Positions 25,930 through 35,497 of a stretch of DNA of 64,000 bases are shown here, one piece after another; position 1 is the stretch's first letter; the number at the start of each line of letters is the position of its first letter. A program made the position numbers and the translations under genes. The notes beneath the pieces are model-generated. The model ran no database searches, had not been told where the DNA came from, and was given only the letters and a program-made list of their open reading frames with translations. Source of the stretch: G965261475 sp965261475 [NCBI: bacterium] (GTDB lineage: Bacteria; SAR324; XYD2-FULL-50-16); contig OZ253454.1 of the NCBI GenBank assembly GCA_965261475.1, positions 186,001-250,000 on the forward strand, read 5' to 3'.

Positions 25930-27475
25930 TATACAATTTTATAATAGTCTTACAAAAAAAAAAGAAGTTTTCTTACCTGCTCGGCTTGACAGGGTTAATA
26001 TTTACGTTTGTGGTGTGACAGTTTATGACCTTTGTCATTTAGGACATGCTAGAGGAGCTATAAGTTTTGATCTTTTAAGAAAATTTTTACAAGCTACTGG
26101 GTATCAAGTTACTTTTGTCAAAAATTATACTGATATAGATGATAAAATTATCAAACAAGCAAGAATCAAAGGTATAACTACTGAGCAATTAACAAAACAA
26201 ATGATTTTAGAGCATGATAGAGACATGGAGAGTTTGTTTGTAGCAGCTCCAGATAAAGCTCCTAGGGCAACTGAGAATGTTGCTGAAATGATAACTATGA
26301 TTTCTGCCCTTATTGAGCAAGGAAGTGCTTACGAAAAAGAAGGGGATGTACTTTTTCGTGTCAGCAAATTTACACAATATGGTAAATTGAGCGGAAACAA
26401 GCTAGCAGACCTACAAGCAGGCTCGAGGGTTGAAATTAATCAAAACAAAGAAAATCCACTAGATTTTGTGCTTTGGAAACATTCTAAGACAGGAGAGCCC
26501 TACTGGAATTCTCCCTGGGGGATTGGTAGACCTGGTTGGCACATAGAATGCTCTTGTATGTGTAAAAAGTTTATCGATGGAATTTTAGATATTCACGGCG
26601 GTGGCACAGATTTAATTTTTCCTCATCACGAAAACGAAATTGCGCAATCAGAAAGTTTATCTCAGAAAAAAATGGCAAATTACTGGCTGCATAATGGCAT
26701 GATTGAGATAGATGGCAGGAAAATGTCTAAATCTCTAGGTAATTTTACCAAGATTCGCGATTTGGTATTACGCAAGGAGCACTCTATTTATCAAGGTTAT
26801 GACCCCCGAATTATTCGTTTTTTTATGCTACAATCGCATTATAGGCAAAATTTACTTTTTAGCAAAGAGGCTTTACATAGTGCCTATCAAGCATTAACAA
26901 GAATTTATGTTCAACTAATCAATTTTGAAAAAAAATATCAGACACAATTAGCACTAGGTAAGAAAATTACGGATTATAAGGTGTGTGTCAAGGTTTTTTT
27001 TGAGTGTTTAGCAGATGATTTGAATAGCCCTAAAGCCATCGCTCAGATTTTTGAGTGGTGCGCAGAGTTAAAGTTTGCAATAGAGCAAGAAACAATGGAA
27101 GTTGCAGAATACTCTGCTGAGAAGATTGTAATCTCTATGAAAGTTTTAGGCTTAATAGACGATAGGGAGACATTAGCAGTTTGGTTGGTAAAAAGAAGGC
27201 AACCTTTAGAGTTAAAAACCGTGCAAGCTCTCAATAAATTACTCAGTAGTATTCCAGGGCATAGAATAGTCCGTATCAAGGAGGTACTAGTAACACTATT
27301 GCACTCTCCAACAGAGCAAAATCTAAACATAATGCGAGATGTGTTGATGAAGAGCAGAGCAGATTTTCGTCTACAAAAAGATTGGGTAAATTCTGATAAA
27401 ATTAGAGAGCTACTCTTAAAACTAGGATTTAAGGTAAAAGATAGCTCTGATGGCAGCGTTTGGAGCTACAATTAG
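25919..27475 (+). CDS. cysS: Cysteinyl-tRNA synthetase
   Basis: This class I synthetase charges tRNA-Cys. Zinc-ligand Cys31 is followed by the HIGH-type HLGH (40-43); the second zinc cysteine and histidine lie in WHIECSCM and HHENE, and KMSKS appears as RKMSKSLGN. The length of 518 is slightly longer than usual. I chose the ATG at 25919 because MKINIQFYNSL is the family start; an in-frame ATG at 25859 would give 20 extra residues read inside the upstream dehydrogenase gene. Confidence 0.96.
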   Translation: MKINIQFYNSLTKKKEVFLPARLDRVNIYVCGVTVYDLCHLGHARGAISFDLLRKFLQATGYQVTFVKNYTDIDDKIIKQARIKGITTEQLTKQMILEHDRDMESLFVAAPDKAPRATENVAEMITMISALIEQGSAYEKEGDVLFRVSKFTQYGKLSGNKLADLQAGSRVEINQNKENPLDFVLWKHSKTGEPYWNSPWGIGRPGWHIECSCMCKKFIDGILDIHGGGTDLIFPHHENEIAQSESLSQKKMANYWLHNGMIEIDGRKMSKSLGNFTKIRDLVLRKEHSIYQGYDPRIIRFFMLQSHYRQNLLFSKEALHSAYQALTRIYVQLINFEKKYQTQLALGKKITDYKVCVKVFFECLADDLNSPKAIAQIFEWCAELKFAIEQETMEVAEYSAEKIVISMKVLGLIDDRETLAVWLVKRRQPLELKTVQALNKLLSSIPGHRIVRIKEVLVTLLHSPTEQNLNIMRDVLMKSRADFRLQKDWVNSDKIRELLLKLGFKVKDSSDGSVWSYN

Positions 27476-27486
27476 ATTGGTTAGCT

Positions 27487-28443
27487 ATGGAAAAATTAAA
27501 TGTTGCTTTGCTTTGCGGAGACAGGTTAGATGTTGCTCTTTCTAAACACCAAAAAGTAGTTTCACGACAGCAAGCTAAAAAAATTATCCAGCAAAATTTA
27601 GTTACTAGCAATCCTTACAAGAAACTCACCCCAGATTATAGGCTAAAAGCTAGTGATGAAATTTTTTTTGAAATAATGCCAGAAAAAATTTTTAGTATTA
27701 GCGCTAGAGCACAGCCCTTAGAAATTCATTACGAAGACGAGTACTTACTGGTAGTGTATAAACCAGCTGGTGTGGTAGTTCATCCTGCAGATTCTTATCA
27801 AGGAGTTACTTTATTGCACCATCTATTGGCTCATACTGCTTTATCTAGTATTGGCGATAACAATCGTAAAGGTATCGTACACAGAATAGATAAGAATACT
27901 TCTGGTCTGCTAGTTGTAGCAAAAAATGATGTTACACATTTATCTCTAGCGGAGCAGTTTCAAAAACATAGTGTACACAGGAGATATCTTTGCTTTGTTT
28001 GTAGTAGTTGTAATAAATTATCAGGTATTATACACAAAAACATTCGCAGGCACCCCAAAAAAAGAAAATCTTTTGAAATCCACGATACTGAGGGTCGCAC
28101 AGCAATAACTAGCTGGAAAGTTGTGCGGCAATGGGAAGCTATAAAATTAGTAGAGTGTCAGTTAAAAACCGGGCGCACCCATCAAATCAGAGTGCATTTG
28201 AATTTTATTGGATTACCTATTATTGGAGATAATACCTACGCCAAAATTAGCAAAAAATTACTGCAAAATTTTCCTAAGGTCTTACAAGAAAAAATCTTAT
28301 CTTTCCCTAGACAAGCTCTACACGCTCAAGAACTTGGTTTTTGGCATCCTCAAAGAAAACAACTAGTTTTTTGTACTCGTCACCTACCAAAAGACTTAGA
28401 AGAATTATTAGCAGCATTAACACTCAATAACATTTGTAGCTAA
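27487..28443 (+). CDS. RluA-family 23S rRNA/tRNA pseudouridine synthase
   Basis: The protein has an N-terminal S4 RNA-binding domain (about 12-65, RLDVALSKHQKVVSRQQAKKII) and an RluA catalytic domain with HRIDKNTSGLLV (132-143), where Asp135 is the catalytic residue. LKTGRTHQIRVHL follows near 235. Overall it is most like RluD/RluC, which modify 23S rRNA, but the exact target cannot be told. The ATG at 27487 is used; a TTG at 27460 would overlap cysS. It is convergent with sdaA, overlapping its end by 27 bases. Confidence 0.9.
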   Translation: MEKLNVALLCGDRLDVALSKHQKVVSRQQAKKIIQQNLVTSNPYKKLTPDYRLKASDEIFFEIMPEKIFSISARAQPLEIHYEDEYLLVVYKPAGVVVHPADSYQGVTLLHHLLAHTALSSIGDNNRKGIVHRIDKNTSGLLVVAKNDVTHLSLAEQFQKHSVHRRYLCFVCSSCNKLSGIIHKNIRRHPKKRKSFEIHDTEGRTAITSWKVVRQWEAIKLVECQLKTGRTHQIRVHLNFIGLPIIGDNTYAKISKKLLQNFPKVLQEKILSFPRQALHAQELGFWHPQRKQLVFCTRHLPKDLEELLAALTLNNICS

Positions 28444-29787
28444 TCCACCTGTTGATGTTTCCTTGTATTCTTTTTTCATATTCTCTCCTGTTTCTTTCAT
28501 AGTGAGAATTACCTTATCTAAGCTAACTAACCCTCTGTGTGATTGACTTAAAGCTAGCAGGGAGGAGTTAACTGCTTTGATTGCTCCCATAGTATTTCTT
28601 TCAATGCAAGGTATTTGCACTAAACCCATAATGGGGTCACAGGTCAATCCTAAGTTATGTTCCATTCCTATTTCTGCTGCGTTTTCTACTTGGCTTGGTG
28701 TACCTTGCTCTAAAGCAGTAAGACCAGCAGCTGCCATAGAACAAGCTACGCCTACTTCACCCTGACACCCCATTTCCGCACCAGATATAGAAGCGTTATT
28801 TTTATACAAACTACCAATAGCAGCAGCAGTCAAAAAGTAATCTTTGAGATCTTGTTTGGTAGGGTTTCTGTGAAATTTTTGGAAGTAATGCAGCACAGCT
28901 GGAATAATCCCAGCAGCTCCATTGGTAGGAGCAGTAACTACATTAGCCCCATTAGCATTTTCTTCGTTTACTGCAAGTGCAAAAAGACTAATCCATTGCA
29001 TTGTTGATTTATGACTTATTTCATTTTGAGATAATTTTTGAAATAGTTTTGCGGCTCTTCTTTTTACTTCTAGACCGCCGGGTAGCACTCCTTCTATAGT
29101 GCATCCTGCTTGCACACAAGCCTGCATTGTTTGCCAAATTTTGTTTAAACCTACGGTAATTTGCTCATCACTACGAAAAATTCTTTCATTTTCTAGCATA
29201 ATATCTGCAATAGAACAGTTATTTGCTACTGCATAACTTAAAAGTTTATCACCGCTTAAAAAAGGATAAGGGACCGATGGTTGTGTTGTATCTAGTAAAT
29301 TACCTTTACTGTCTAGCTCAGAGTCTTCTACAACAAATCCACCACCTATAGAATAGTAGGTTTTGTCTAATAATTTTGTTTGATCTTTATCATACGCAGA
29401 AAAAATAATAGCGTTAGAATGGAAAGATTTTTGTTCGTCTACGAGATAAACTATGTGCTTTGATTCTTGAAATAAGATATTTTTTCTTGCTAATAAATTG
29501 AGTTTTTTACTTTTATAGATCTTTTCTACCCTATTTGTAATTTTAGAAGCTATAATAGTTTCAGGGTCTTCTCCTTCTAGCCCCATCAAAATAGCTTTGT
29601 CTGTGCCGTGCCCTTTGCCAGTGGCAGCTAAAGAGCCAAAGAGCTCTATTTTTACTTCTTGCACTTTGTCTCCAAACTCTTTTTGTATTTTTAATGCAAA
29701 AGACCTTGCAGCTTTCATAGGTCCTACCGTATGAGAACTAGAAGGACCTATTCCAATAGTAAACAATTCAAAAACACTTATAAACAT
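28417..29787 (-). CDS. sdaA: L-serine dehydratase (iron-sulfur type)
   Basis: This enzyme deaminates L-serine to pyruvate and ammonia using an oxygen-sensitive [4Fe-4S] cluster. It is the single-chain bacterial form: a beta domain opening [22 protein letters not shown], and an alpha domain with the cluster cysteines in [17 protein letters not shown] and [14 protein letters not shown]. The length of 456 is normal. I chose the ATG at 29787, equivalent to the E. coli start; the in-frame TTG at 29814 lies at the expected transcription start of the strong promoter upstream. Confidence 0.95.
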   Translation of the reverse strand: MFISVFELFTIGIGPSSSHTVGPMKAARSFALKIQKEFGDKVQEVKIELFGSLAATGKGHGTDKAILMGLEGEDPETIIASKITNRVEKIYKSKKLNLLARKNILFQESKHIVYLVDEQKSFHSNAIIFSAYDKDQTKLLDKTYYSIGGGFVVEDSELDSKGNLLDTTQPSVPYPFLSGDKLLSYAVANNCSIADIMLENERIFRSDEQITVGLNKIWQTMQACVQAGCTIEGVLPGGLEVKRRAAKLFQKLSQNEISHKSTMQWISLFALAVNEENANGANVVTAPTNGAAGIIPAVLHYFQKFHRNPTKQDLKDYFLTAAAIGSLYKNNASISGAEMGCQGEVGVACSMAAAGLTALEQGTPSQVENAAEIGMEHNLGLTCDPIMGLVQIPCIERNTMGAIKAVNSSLLALSQSHRGLVSLDKVILTMKETGENMKKEYKETSTGGLATNVIEC

Positions 29788-29820
29788 AGATAACTTATTA
29801 AAACAATCACGCAAAGCCGA

Positions 29821-29849
29821 ATTATAATTTATAATAAAAATATTGTCAA
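29821..29849 (-). promoter_or_regulatory. Consensus sigma-70 promoter of sdaA
   Basis: On the minus strand a perfect TTGACA (29849-29844) and a perfect TATAAT (29826-29821) are separated by exactly 17 bases. Transcription would start near 29814, leaving a leader of about 27 bases before the ATG at 29787. It is the best promoter seen in the window and shows that the organism uses an ordinary housekeeping sigma factor. Confidence 0.88.
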
Positions 29850-29880
29850 GCTCAATTCTTATAAATTAAGATTGTTATGC

Positions 29881-30858
29881 TTATAATTTCTTTTTATTAG
29901 TTAGTATCCAGACATCAACGGGAGGCCAAGATTTTTTAATGATAACTTCAGAGGGTAAGTTTAAATCAAATTTTTTAAAATTATATTTACCTGGCTGATA
30001 ATCTAATAAGTTAATATAAGCTTTAAGCTTGTTTTTATTTATATTATCAATAATCTCAGCGGGACCTGAGAGTAAAATATGAATGGTTTTAGGGTTACTA
30101 CGAACCTCAAAAGAACTTCTAATAGGGGAAACAGGAACCTTATCAAAAAGGACACTTTTTGCTTTTTCACCTAAAATAATTCTACCAGAAATATTTTCTA
30201 TTCCTTCTGGAATTGATAAATTTTTTGGAATATTTAAACCTACTACAAAATCTTGTTCTTGTTGGTTGATATCAATGTCTACAGGAAGAGTCTCAATATA
30301 TTCTAAATCTTTGATAAAGGAGATAGGTCCTTTTACTAAAACGCTAGATGGAGTATTTTGTAATTTTTTGATAACTTTATTAGTTTCGTGTAAACCTGCA
30401 ACAATGACGCGTATGTTAATAGATTTTTCTGCTACCCGATCTGCTTCTATTATTAGAGTGTGTGGTGTCAAACTAATTAGCTTAAAATTTATACTACTTT
30501 GAATATCTCCTGCTGCAATGGTAAAGTTATTTTTTCCTTCTTTGATGTTTTTTAAATCTAAAATTACTTGAAAATTAGATGCTTTAATTTTGTTAGTATC
30601 TCTTCTTTGTGCTTTTATTTTGATATTAATTTGCTCTATTAGCTCATTGGTGATGACTAAGTTGTTTGGGACATTAACATAAGAAACCGAAGTTGCAAGC
30701 TGAAATTCTATGTTGTTTAGTGGATTTTGATTGCCCACTAAGATCCAAATAATAACAGCAATCAAAACAGCGGAGATTCTTTGGATTAGATTTTTTACTA
30801 AAAAATAAAAAACCTTGACTGGATAAACAAAGAGATTATTTTTTTTTTGTTTTGCCAT
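29881..30858 (-). CDS. cdaR: CdaR-like YbbR-domain protein
   Basis: The protein has one N-terminal membrane helix (about 27-43, ISAVLIAVIIWILVG) and an extracytoplasmic chain of YbbR repeats, seen as recurring stretches like VLVKGPISFIKDLEYIETLPVDI and VSYVNVPNNLVI. CdaR binds and modulates the membrane diadenylate cyclase CdaA in Gram-positive bacteria. Here its gene follows cdaA with a 23-base overlap, so coupled expression and the same role are likely. Confidence 0.87.
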   Translation of the reverse strand: MAKQKKNNLFVYPVKVFYFLVKNLIQRISAVLIAVIIWILVGNQNPLNNIEFQLATSVSYVNVPNNLVITNELIEQINIKIKAQRRDTNKIKASNFQVILDLKNIKEGKNNFTIAAGDIQSSINFKLISLTPHTLIIEADRVAEKSINIRVIVAGLHETNKVIKKLQNTPSSVLVKGPISFIKDLEYIETLPVDIDINQQEQDFVVGLNIPKNLSIPEGIENISGRIILGEKAKSVLFDKVPVSPIRSSFEVRSNPKTIHILLSGPAEIIDNINKNKLKAYINLLDYQPGKYNFKKFDLNLPSEVIIKKSWPPVDVWILTNKKKL

Positions 30859-31606
30859 TTTGTAAATATTTATTTAAAATAAATTCTATTTTTTTGATGC
30901 TTATATTTTTCTCTATTTTACCTTCCGAAAACAAAGAAATTTTTCCTGTTTCTTCACTAATGATTAAAATTACAGCATCTGTTAGCTCTGATAAGCCCAG
31001 GGCTGCTCTATGTCGAGTGCCATAACTAGGCTCTAAATCAATCCTAGCTGATAAAGGGAAAATGCAGCTCGCTGCAACTAAACAGTACTTATGATCTATA
31101 ATAACTGCACCATCGTGCAGCGGAGAATTTTTAGAAAAAATACTTAAAATCAAAGAGCTAGTGATTGTAGCTTGCAATTTTACACCTGTTTTGATGTATT
31201 CTCCTAAATTAATTTGTTTTTCAAAAGCGATAATTAAACCTATTTTGTTTGAGTGCAAGAATCTCACTGCCTTCATAATTCTCCTTAAATATTTGGTATG
31301 TTCAGCTTTTTTCTTAAAAACTTCTGTTTTTCCAAAATTTGCTAAAGCATTCCTGATATCTGCTTGAAAAATAATAACAATTAAAATGACTGTATATTGT
31401 AAAATGTTTTGAAATACCCAAAGCATTGAGTGTAATTCTAGAAATACTGATAGGTAGTATAATGATAGTAAAGATAGTAACCCTAGCAAAATTTGAAATG
31501 ATTTAGTGCCTTGTACCAATAAAATAAGATAATAAATTAGCAAGGATAAAATTCCTATATCTACAAGATCTGTCCATTGGACTTGGAATAAATTAAAAAA
31601 AATCAT
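30836..31606 (-). CDS. cdaA: Diadenylate cyclase CdaA
   Basis: The enzyme joins two ATP into cyclic di-AMP, a messenger that controls potassium uptake and envelope stress. Three N-terminal membrane helices (to about residue 80) are followed by the DisA_N catalytic domain with the two key motifs DGA (165-167) and GTRHRAALG (196-204). The length of 256 is typical. It lies between mlaE and cdaR on one strand. A TrkA potassium-channel regulator, a known class of cyclic-di-AMP target in other bacteria, is encoded at 36.6 kb. Confidence 0.95.
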   Translation of the reverse strand: MIFFNLFQVQWTDLVDIGILSLLIYYLILLVQGTKSFQILLGLLSLLSLYYLSVFLELHSMLWVFQNILQYTVILIVIIFQADIRNALANFGKTEVFKKKAEHTKYLRRIMKAVRFLHSNKIGLIIAFEKQINLGEYIKTGVKLQATITSSLILSIFSKNSPLHDGAVIIDHKYCLVAASCIFPLSARIDLEPSYGTRHRAALGLSELTDAVILIISEETGKISLFSEGKIEKNISIKKIEFILNKYLQNGKTKKK

Positions 31607-31613
31607 AGCAAAC

Positions 31614-32393
31614 TTAAATACGAACCAAAAATGATGTAATTACATAATCTGATGCCAAAATTGTAACCGCAGAAATTACTACAGCTTTTGTAGTGGCGTT
31701 GCCTACACCCTTTGCTCCACCACTAGCAGTATAACCAAAATAGCTACCAATAAAAGTCAATAAACCTCCAAAGATAGCAGATTTGAGTAGTCCTCCTAAG
31801 ATATCAAAAGTTGAAACAAGGCTCACAATTTTACCTACATAGAGACCTTGGTCTAACCCAAGCAACAAAACTGCAATTAAATATCCTCCGATAACACCGA
31901 CAATATCAGCAATAATTGTTAAAACGGGTAACATTATAACGCCAGCTAAAACTCTCGGAGCAATTAAATACTGCACGGAATTGATAGCCATAGACTCCAG
32001 AGCATCAATTTGTTCTGTTACTTTCATGCTACCTATTTCAGCAGCTATTGCGGATCCTGCCCTAGAATTCACCATTAAAGCGGTTAAAACCGGCGCTAAC
32101 TCTTTAGTTAAGGATAAAGCAACAATTCCGCCTACCAGGCTCTCTGATTGGAATTTTTTTAACGCCTCATACATTTGCAACGCAAGTACCATTCCAGTAA
32201 AAATAGCGGTAAATAACACAATAGATAAAGAGCGGTTACCTATGAATTCTAATTGTTGGAATAAATTTTTCCATCTGTAAGGTGGGCAGCATAAACTAAC
32301 TATTGTTTTTCCAAATAAAGAGCAAATTTTCCCTAAAGTTTCTACTTTGAATAAAAACAAATTGCCAATTTGAAAAAAAAACTGAAAAATCAT
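31614..32393 (-). CDS. mlaE: MlaE/YrbE-type phospholipid ABC permease
   Basis: MlaE is the inner-membrane permease of the system that moves phospholipids between the two membranes. The family phrases FTGMVLALQ, LTKELAPVLTALMVNSRAGSAIAAEIGSM, and EQIDALESMAINSVQYLIAPRVLA are all present, with about five membrane helices in 259 residues. The usual partners (MlaF ATPase, MlaD) are not next to it in this window. It starts the leftward cluster with cdaA and cdaR, seven bases before cdaA. Confidence 0.93.
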   Translation of the reverse strand: MIFQFFFQIGNLFLFKVETLGKICSLFGKTIVSLCCPPYRWKNLFQQLEFIGNRSLSIVLFTAIFTGMVLALQMYEALKKFQSESLVGGIVALSLTKELAPVLTALMVNSRAGSAIAAEIGSMKVTEQIDALESMAINSVQYLIAPRVLAGVIMLPVLTIIADIVGVIGGYLIAVLLLGLDQGLYVGKIVSLVSTFDILGGLLKSAIFGGLLTFIGSYFGYTASGGAKGVGNATTKAVVISAVTILASDYVITSFLVRI

Positions 32394-32555
32394 TTGCTAT
32401 ACAATTAAAATTAAGCTAATTCTGGAGACAGGTCTTTTGATAGAAAAATATTTACTATTAAACTAGTTTATTTTCCTTGAAAGGACAAGTAATTTTTGGA
32501 TTGTGCTGAGGATGGTGGTGTAACTGCTAAGTGTTGCTTTAGAGCAAGCTAGTTG

Positions 32556-32584
32556 TTTTCATTTTTTCTAAGTATAACTATCAT
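32556..32584 (+). promoter_or_regulatory. Possible promoter of the HU gene
   Basis: TTTTCA (32556-32561) and TATCAT (32579-32584) are spaced by 17 bases, about 38 bases before the ATG. The match is four and five of six to consensus. It is a plausible, unproven assignment. Confidence 0.35.
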
Positions 32585-32622
32585 AGTTCAAAAATTATAT
32601 TTCAAAATACTCTTAATTAAAA

Positions 32623-32910
32623 ATGATGAAACAGAATCTAACAAAAGCAGAATTACTTAGTCAGGTAGCAGAAGATGCTAGCATTACTAAAATATCAGCA
32701 GACAAAGTCCTTGCTTCTTTGGTAAGCAATATTATAGACGGCTTAAAAGCGGGCAAAACTATTGCTCTTTCAGGATTGGGAAGTTTTTCTGTGAGCGAAA
32801 GAAAAGCTAGAAGTGGACGAAATCCAAAAACAGGAGAGGCTATTCAAATCCCTGCTTCCAATGTAGCTAAATTTAAAGCTTCTACAAAATTAAAAGAAGT
32901 TTTGAATTAA
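32623..32910 (+). CDS. hup: HU-family DNA-binding protein
   Basis: HU bends and compacts DNA. The 95-residue protein follows the family throughout: LTKAELLSQVAEDA at the start, LSGLGSFSVSERKARSGRNPKTGE for the beta arm, including the RNP intercalation motif (near residues 64-68), and KFKASTKLKEVLN at the end. Two adjacent ATG codons could serve as start. It is a single gene flanked by long non-coding stretches, as expected for a strongly expressed gene. Confidence 0.95.
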   Translation: MMKQNLTKAELLSQVAEDASITKISADKVLASLVSNIIDGLKAGKTIALSGLGSFSVSERKARSGRNPKTGEAIQIPASNVAKFKASTKLKEVLN

Positions 32911-33625
32911 AGGCGAGACTTTTGAATGATTAGCTTGTGAGTAAATGATGGTTAGGAATAAAAATTTATAACTGTGTTTTACCCTTGGTAATTCTTATTA
33001 CTTTGAGCTGTTGTTCAAAAGTTACCTTTGGCTGTATAAAAATAACTAGGTGGTATTGTTTAACTAAGGTATCATTTGTGTTTTGTTTTTAAAAATCACA
33101 CTCGTGTTTGTTGTTTTTATAAAACTAATATTACATGTCATTTTATAGATAGATTGTGTTTTGTTGCGCAGACAATTTTATTATCACTCACAGTATTATT
33201 TGAGAGTAAAATTTTTACTAGTTATCATAAGTCTATTGTTTTATAAATTTTTGAGCTACTAGCATTGTCTGTATTTGTGCGGATTGCTAAGCTAGAGTAA
33301 GCTTTGCATCAAGAGCGTACTTAGCTCATAGCCTAGTATGATTGTAGTTTGGAGCGCTAGTAGTTTTAATTTGCACTATTTTTCCTTATCAGCATTAGCT
33401 GGTAGAGTGTGTTTATTAGAGAACAACCATGTGTCTTGCGTGATGCGAAAATATTAGGTTAAGATAGTAGTATGTAATTAAGTACAGAAGCAATACTAAT
33501 GGAGATAGCATTTATAGTGAGGAATTGATTTGAGGGCTAACCTATGCTCTTTCTAGTGTCTCAACTTCAACTCTTAGAAAACATGTATTTTATCTAAATT
33601 TTTGCATCTTAAAAAGTATAGTCAT
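32911..33625. other. 715-base region without a recognised gene
   Basis: This is the longest gap in the window. It is A+T-rich with many stops in all frames. The longest small frame I checked (ATG at 33338, 39 codons) looks unremarkable. I found no tRNA-like T-loop, no rRNA, and no clear consensus promoter. A non-coding RNA or a long leader for the following sugar-dehydratase gene is possible but not shown by the sequence. Confidence 0.6.
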
Positions 33626-35494
33626 ATGAGATATTTTAAAAATTTACTAGAAAAGTTTTATTTTTGTATTAGCCGCAGTCAAAAAAAGTGCATTCTGTTT
33701 TTTTGTGATGCTATTATTTTAACCCTTGCTTGTTATTTTGCTTTTTTTGTTCGTTTAGAGTTTTTTGTTGCTCTTTATAGTTTTTTTATAAATTGGCAGA
33801 TAGTATTGTTTTTGATTGCTTGTCAAATGATTTTGCTATTTGTATTTGGCATTTATCGCTCTATACTTTCATATTCTTTCCATATAGTCATTGTCAAAAT
33901 TTTTCAAGCAATCAGTCTTTCAATACCAATTTTACTGAGTTTCATTCTTGTTTATAGAAATTTTTACGAAGTCACTTTTCCTAGACTGATTTTATTTTTT
34001 GAATATTTTGCTGCTCTTTTTTTATTGAGTGCTTGGAGATTTTTAATTGTTAATTTAGTTGTTTTTATTAAACAACACAAGGAGCAAAGCAATGGTGAGA
34101 TTATTATTTTTGGCGCTGGAGCTGCAGGTGCAAAATTTTTACAACTAGTTGCAGAAAAAGAAAAAATTGCTATTTTTATAGACGATAAGAAAGAATTACA
34201 ACAACAAACTATTGGTGGTATTAAGATTGTTAGTTTAGAAAATTCTAAAGCTATTTTAAATAGCAGAAATATCCGTAAAGTAGTCATAGCTATTCCCTCT
34301 CTTAACAAACAAAGATTGACAGAGATTTTTCAATTTTTTTCTCCCTACACTGTGTCTATTCAAACAGTGGACAATATTATAGATACTTTTGGAGCACAAG
34401 CAGTAGAAGCTAGAAATATTAAGATTGAAGATTTGATTGGAAGGGTGGAAATTCAACCAAAACAAGAAATACTGCAACGCAGTATTCAAGAAAAAATAAT
34501 TTTAATTACAGGTGCTGGTGGATCTATTGGAACCGCACTTTGCCAAATTATTATTCAATACAAACCAAAATTGTTAATTTTATTAGATAATAGTGAAATT
34601 GCTTTATATAAAGTTGAAAATTTGCTTACAGATCTAGGGTTTGTTAATTATAAGAGTTATCTTTGCGATATACTTGCAGAAAATAGGATAAAAGAAATTT
34701 TTGCTTGCTACCCTATTGACACTGTTTACCATACTGCAGCTTACAAACATGTTAATATAATAGAGCAAAATCCAGCAGAGGGAGTGTCGGTAAATGTTTT
34801 CGGTACTTGGAATATAGTGCAGCATTTTATCCAATCTGAAGCAAAGAATTTTGTATTGATCTCTACAGACAAAGCTGTTTTTCCTACAAGTATTATGGGT
34901 CAAAGCAAAAGAGTAGCAGAGATAGCTGTGCGCTATTTTGCTAAACTTGAGAAAAATAAGATTTTTACGATAGTTAGGTTTGGCAATGTGATCAATTCTA
35001 GCGGCTCTGTAATTCCTAGGTTTAAAAAGCTTATTCAAAATAAAAAAGATTTAGTAGTAACGCACAAAGAAGCTACTCGTTATTTTATGTCGTTATTAGA
35101 GGCAGCTTCTTTAGTCATACAAGCAGGAGAGATCTCTAATACTAATGAAATTTTTCATTTAGATATGGGTTATCCTGTTAAAATATACACTCTTGCTTAT
35201 AATCTAATTCGTCTTTATGGCTATAGACCTAATCAAGATATAAAAATAAAAATAGGAAAATTGCACGCAGGAGAAAAAATCCATGAGGCAGATTTAATAG
35301 ATGCAAAAAATTCTCAAAAAACAGAGCACCCCAAGATTTTTAAAATTCAAGAAGGACAGGTACCAGGAGAGATTTTAGATGAATATTTTTTAAAGTTGAG
35401 GTACTTTCTCAAAAGAAACGAATTAGAAAGAGTGCTAATGATAATGCAGGATATTCTAGCGCAAGGGAATAAGCATCAAGATCTTATACTATAA
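33626..35494 (+). CDS. Membrane-anchored UDP-sugar 4,6-dehydratase (CapD/WbpM/PglF type)
   Basis: These inner-membrane enzymes convert UDP-GlcNAc to 4-keto-6-deoxy sugars for O-antigen, capsule or glycoprotein synthesis. Four membrane helices occupy the first ~150 residues, followed by a first nucleotide fold (IFGAGAAGAKF) and a catalytic short-chain dehydrogenase domain with TGAGGSIG (near 294). The variant active site STDKAVFPTSIMGQSK has Met in place of the usual Tyr. The length of 622 is normal. The ATG at 33626 is used; a TTG at 33602 is possible. ilvE follows three bases after. Confidence 0.9.
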   Translation: MRYFKNLLEKFYFCISRSQKKCILFFCDAIILTLACYFAFFVRLEFFVALYSFFINWQIVLFLIACQMILLFVFGIYRSILSYSFHIVIVKIFQAISLSIPILLSFILVYRNFYEVTFPRLILFFEYFAALFLLSAWRFLIVNLVVFIKQHKEQSNGEIIIFGAGAAGAKFLQLVAEKEKIAIFIDDKKELQQQTIGGIKIVSLENSKAILNSRNIRKVVIAIPSLNKQRLTEIFQFFSPYTVSIQTVDNIIDTFGAQAVEARNIKIEDLIGRVEIQPKQEILQRSIQEKIILITGAGGSIGTALCQIIIQYKPKLLILLDNSEIALYKVENLLTDLGFVNYKSYLCDILAENRIKEIFACYPIDTVYHTAAYKHVNIIEQNPAEGVSVNVFGTWNIVQHFIQSEAKNFVLISTDKAVFPTSIMGQSKRVAEIAVRYFAKLEKNKIFTIVRFGNVINSSGSVIPRFKKLIQNKKDLVVTHKEATRYFMSLLEAASLVIQAGEISNTNEIFHLDMGYPVKIYTLAYNLIRLYGYRPNQDIKIKIGKLHAGEKIHEADLIDAKNSQKTEHPKIFKIQEGQVPGEILDEYFLKLRYFLKRNELERVLMIMQDILAQGNKHQDLIL

Positions 35495-35497
35495 ATA

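Noticed and set aside
33338-33460. 39-codon frame in the long gap after HU
   Set aside because: It is short, has no ribosome-binding site, and resembles nothing known to me.
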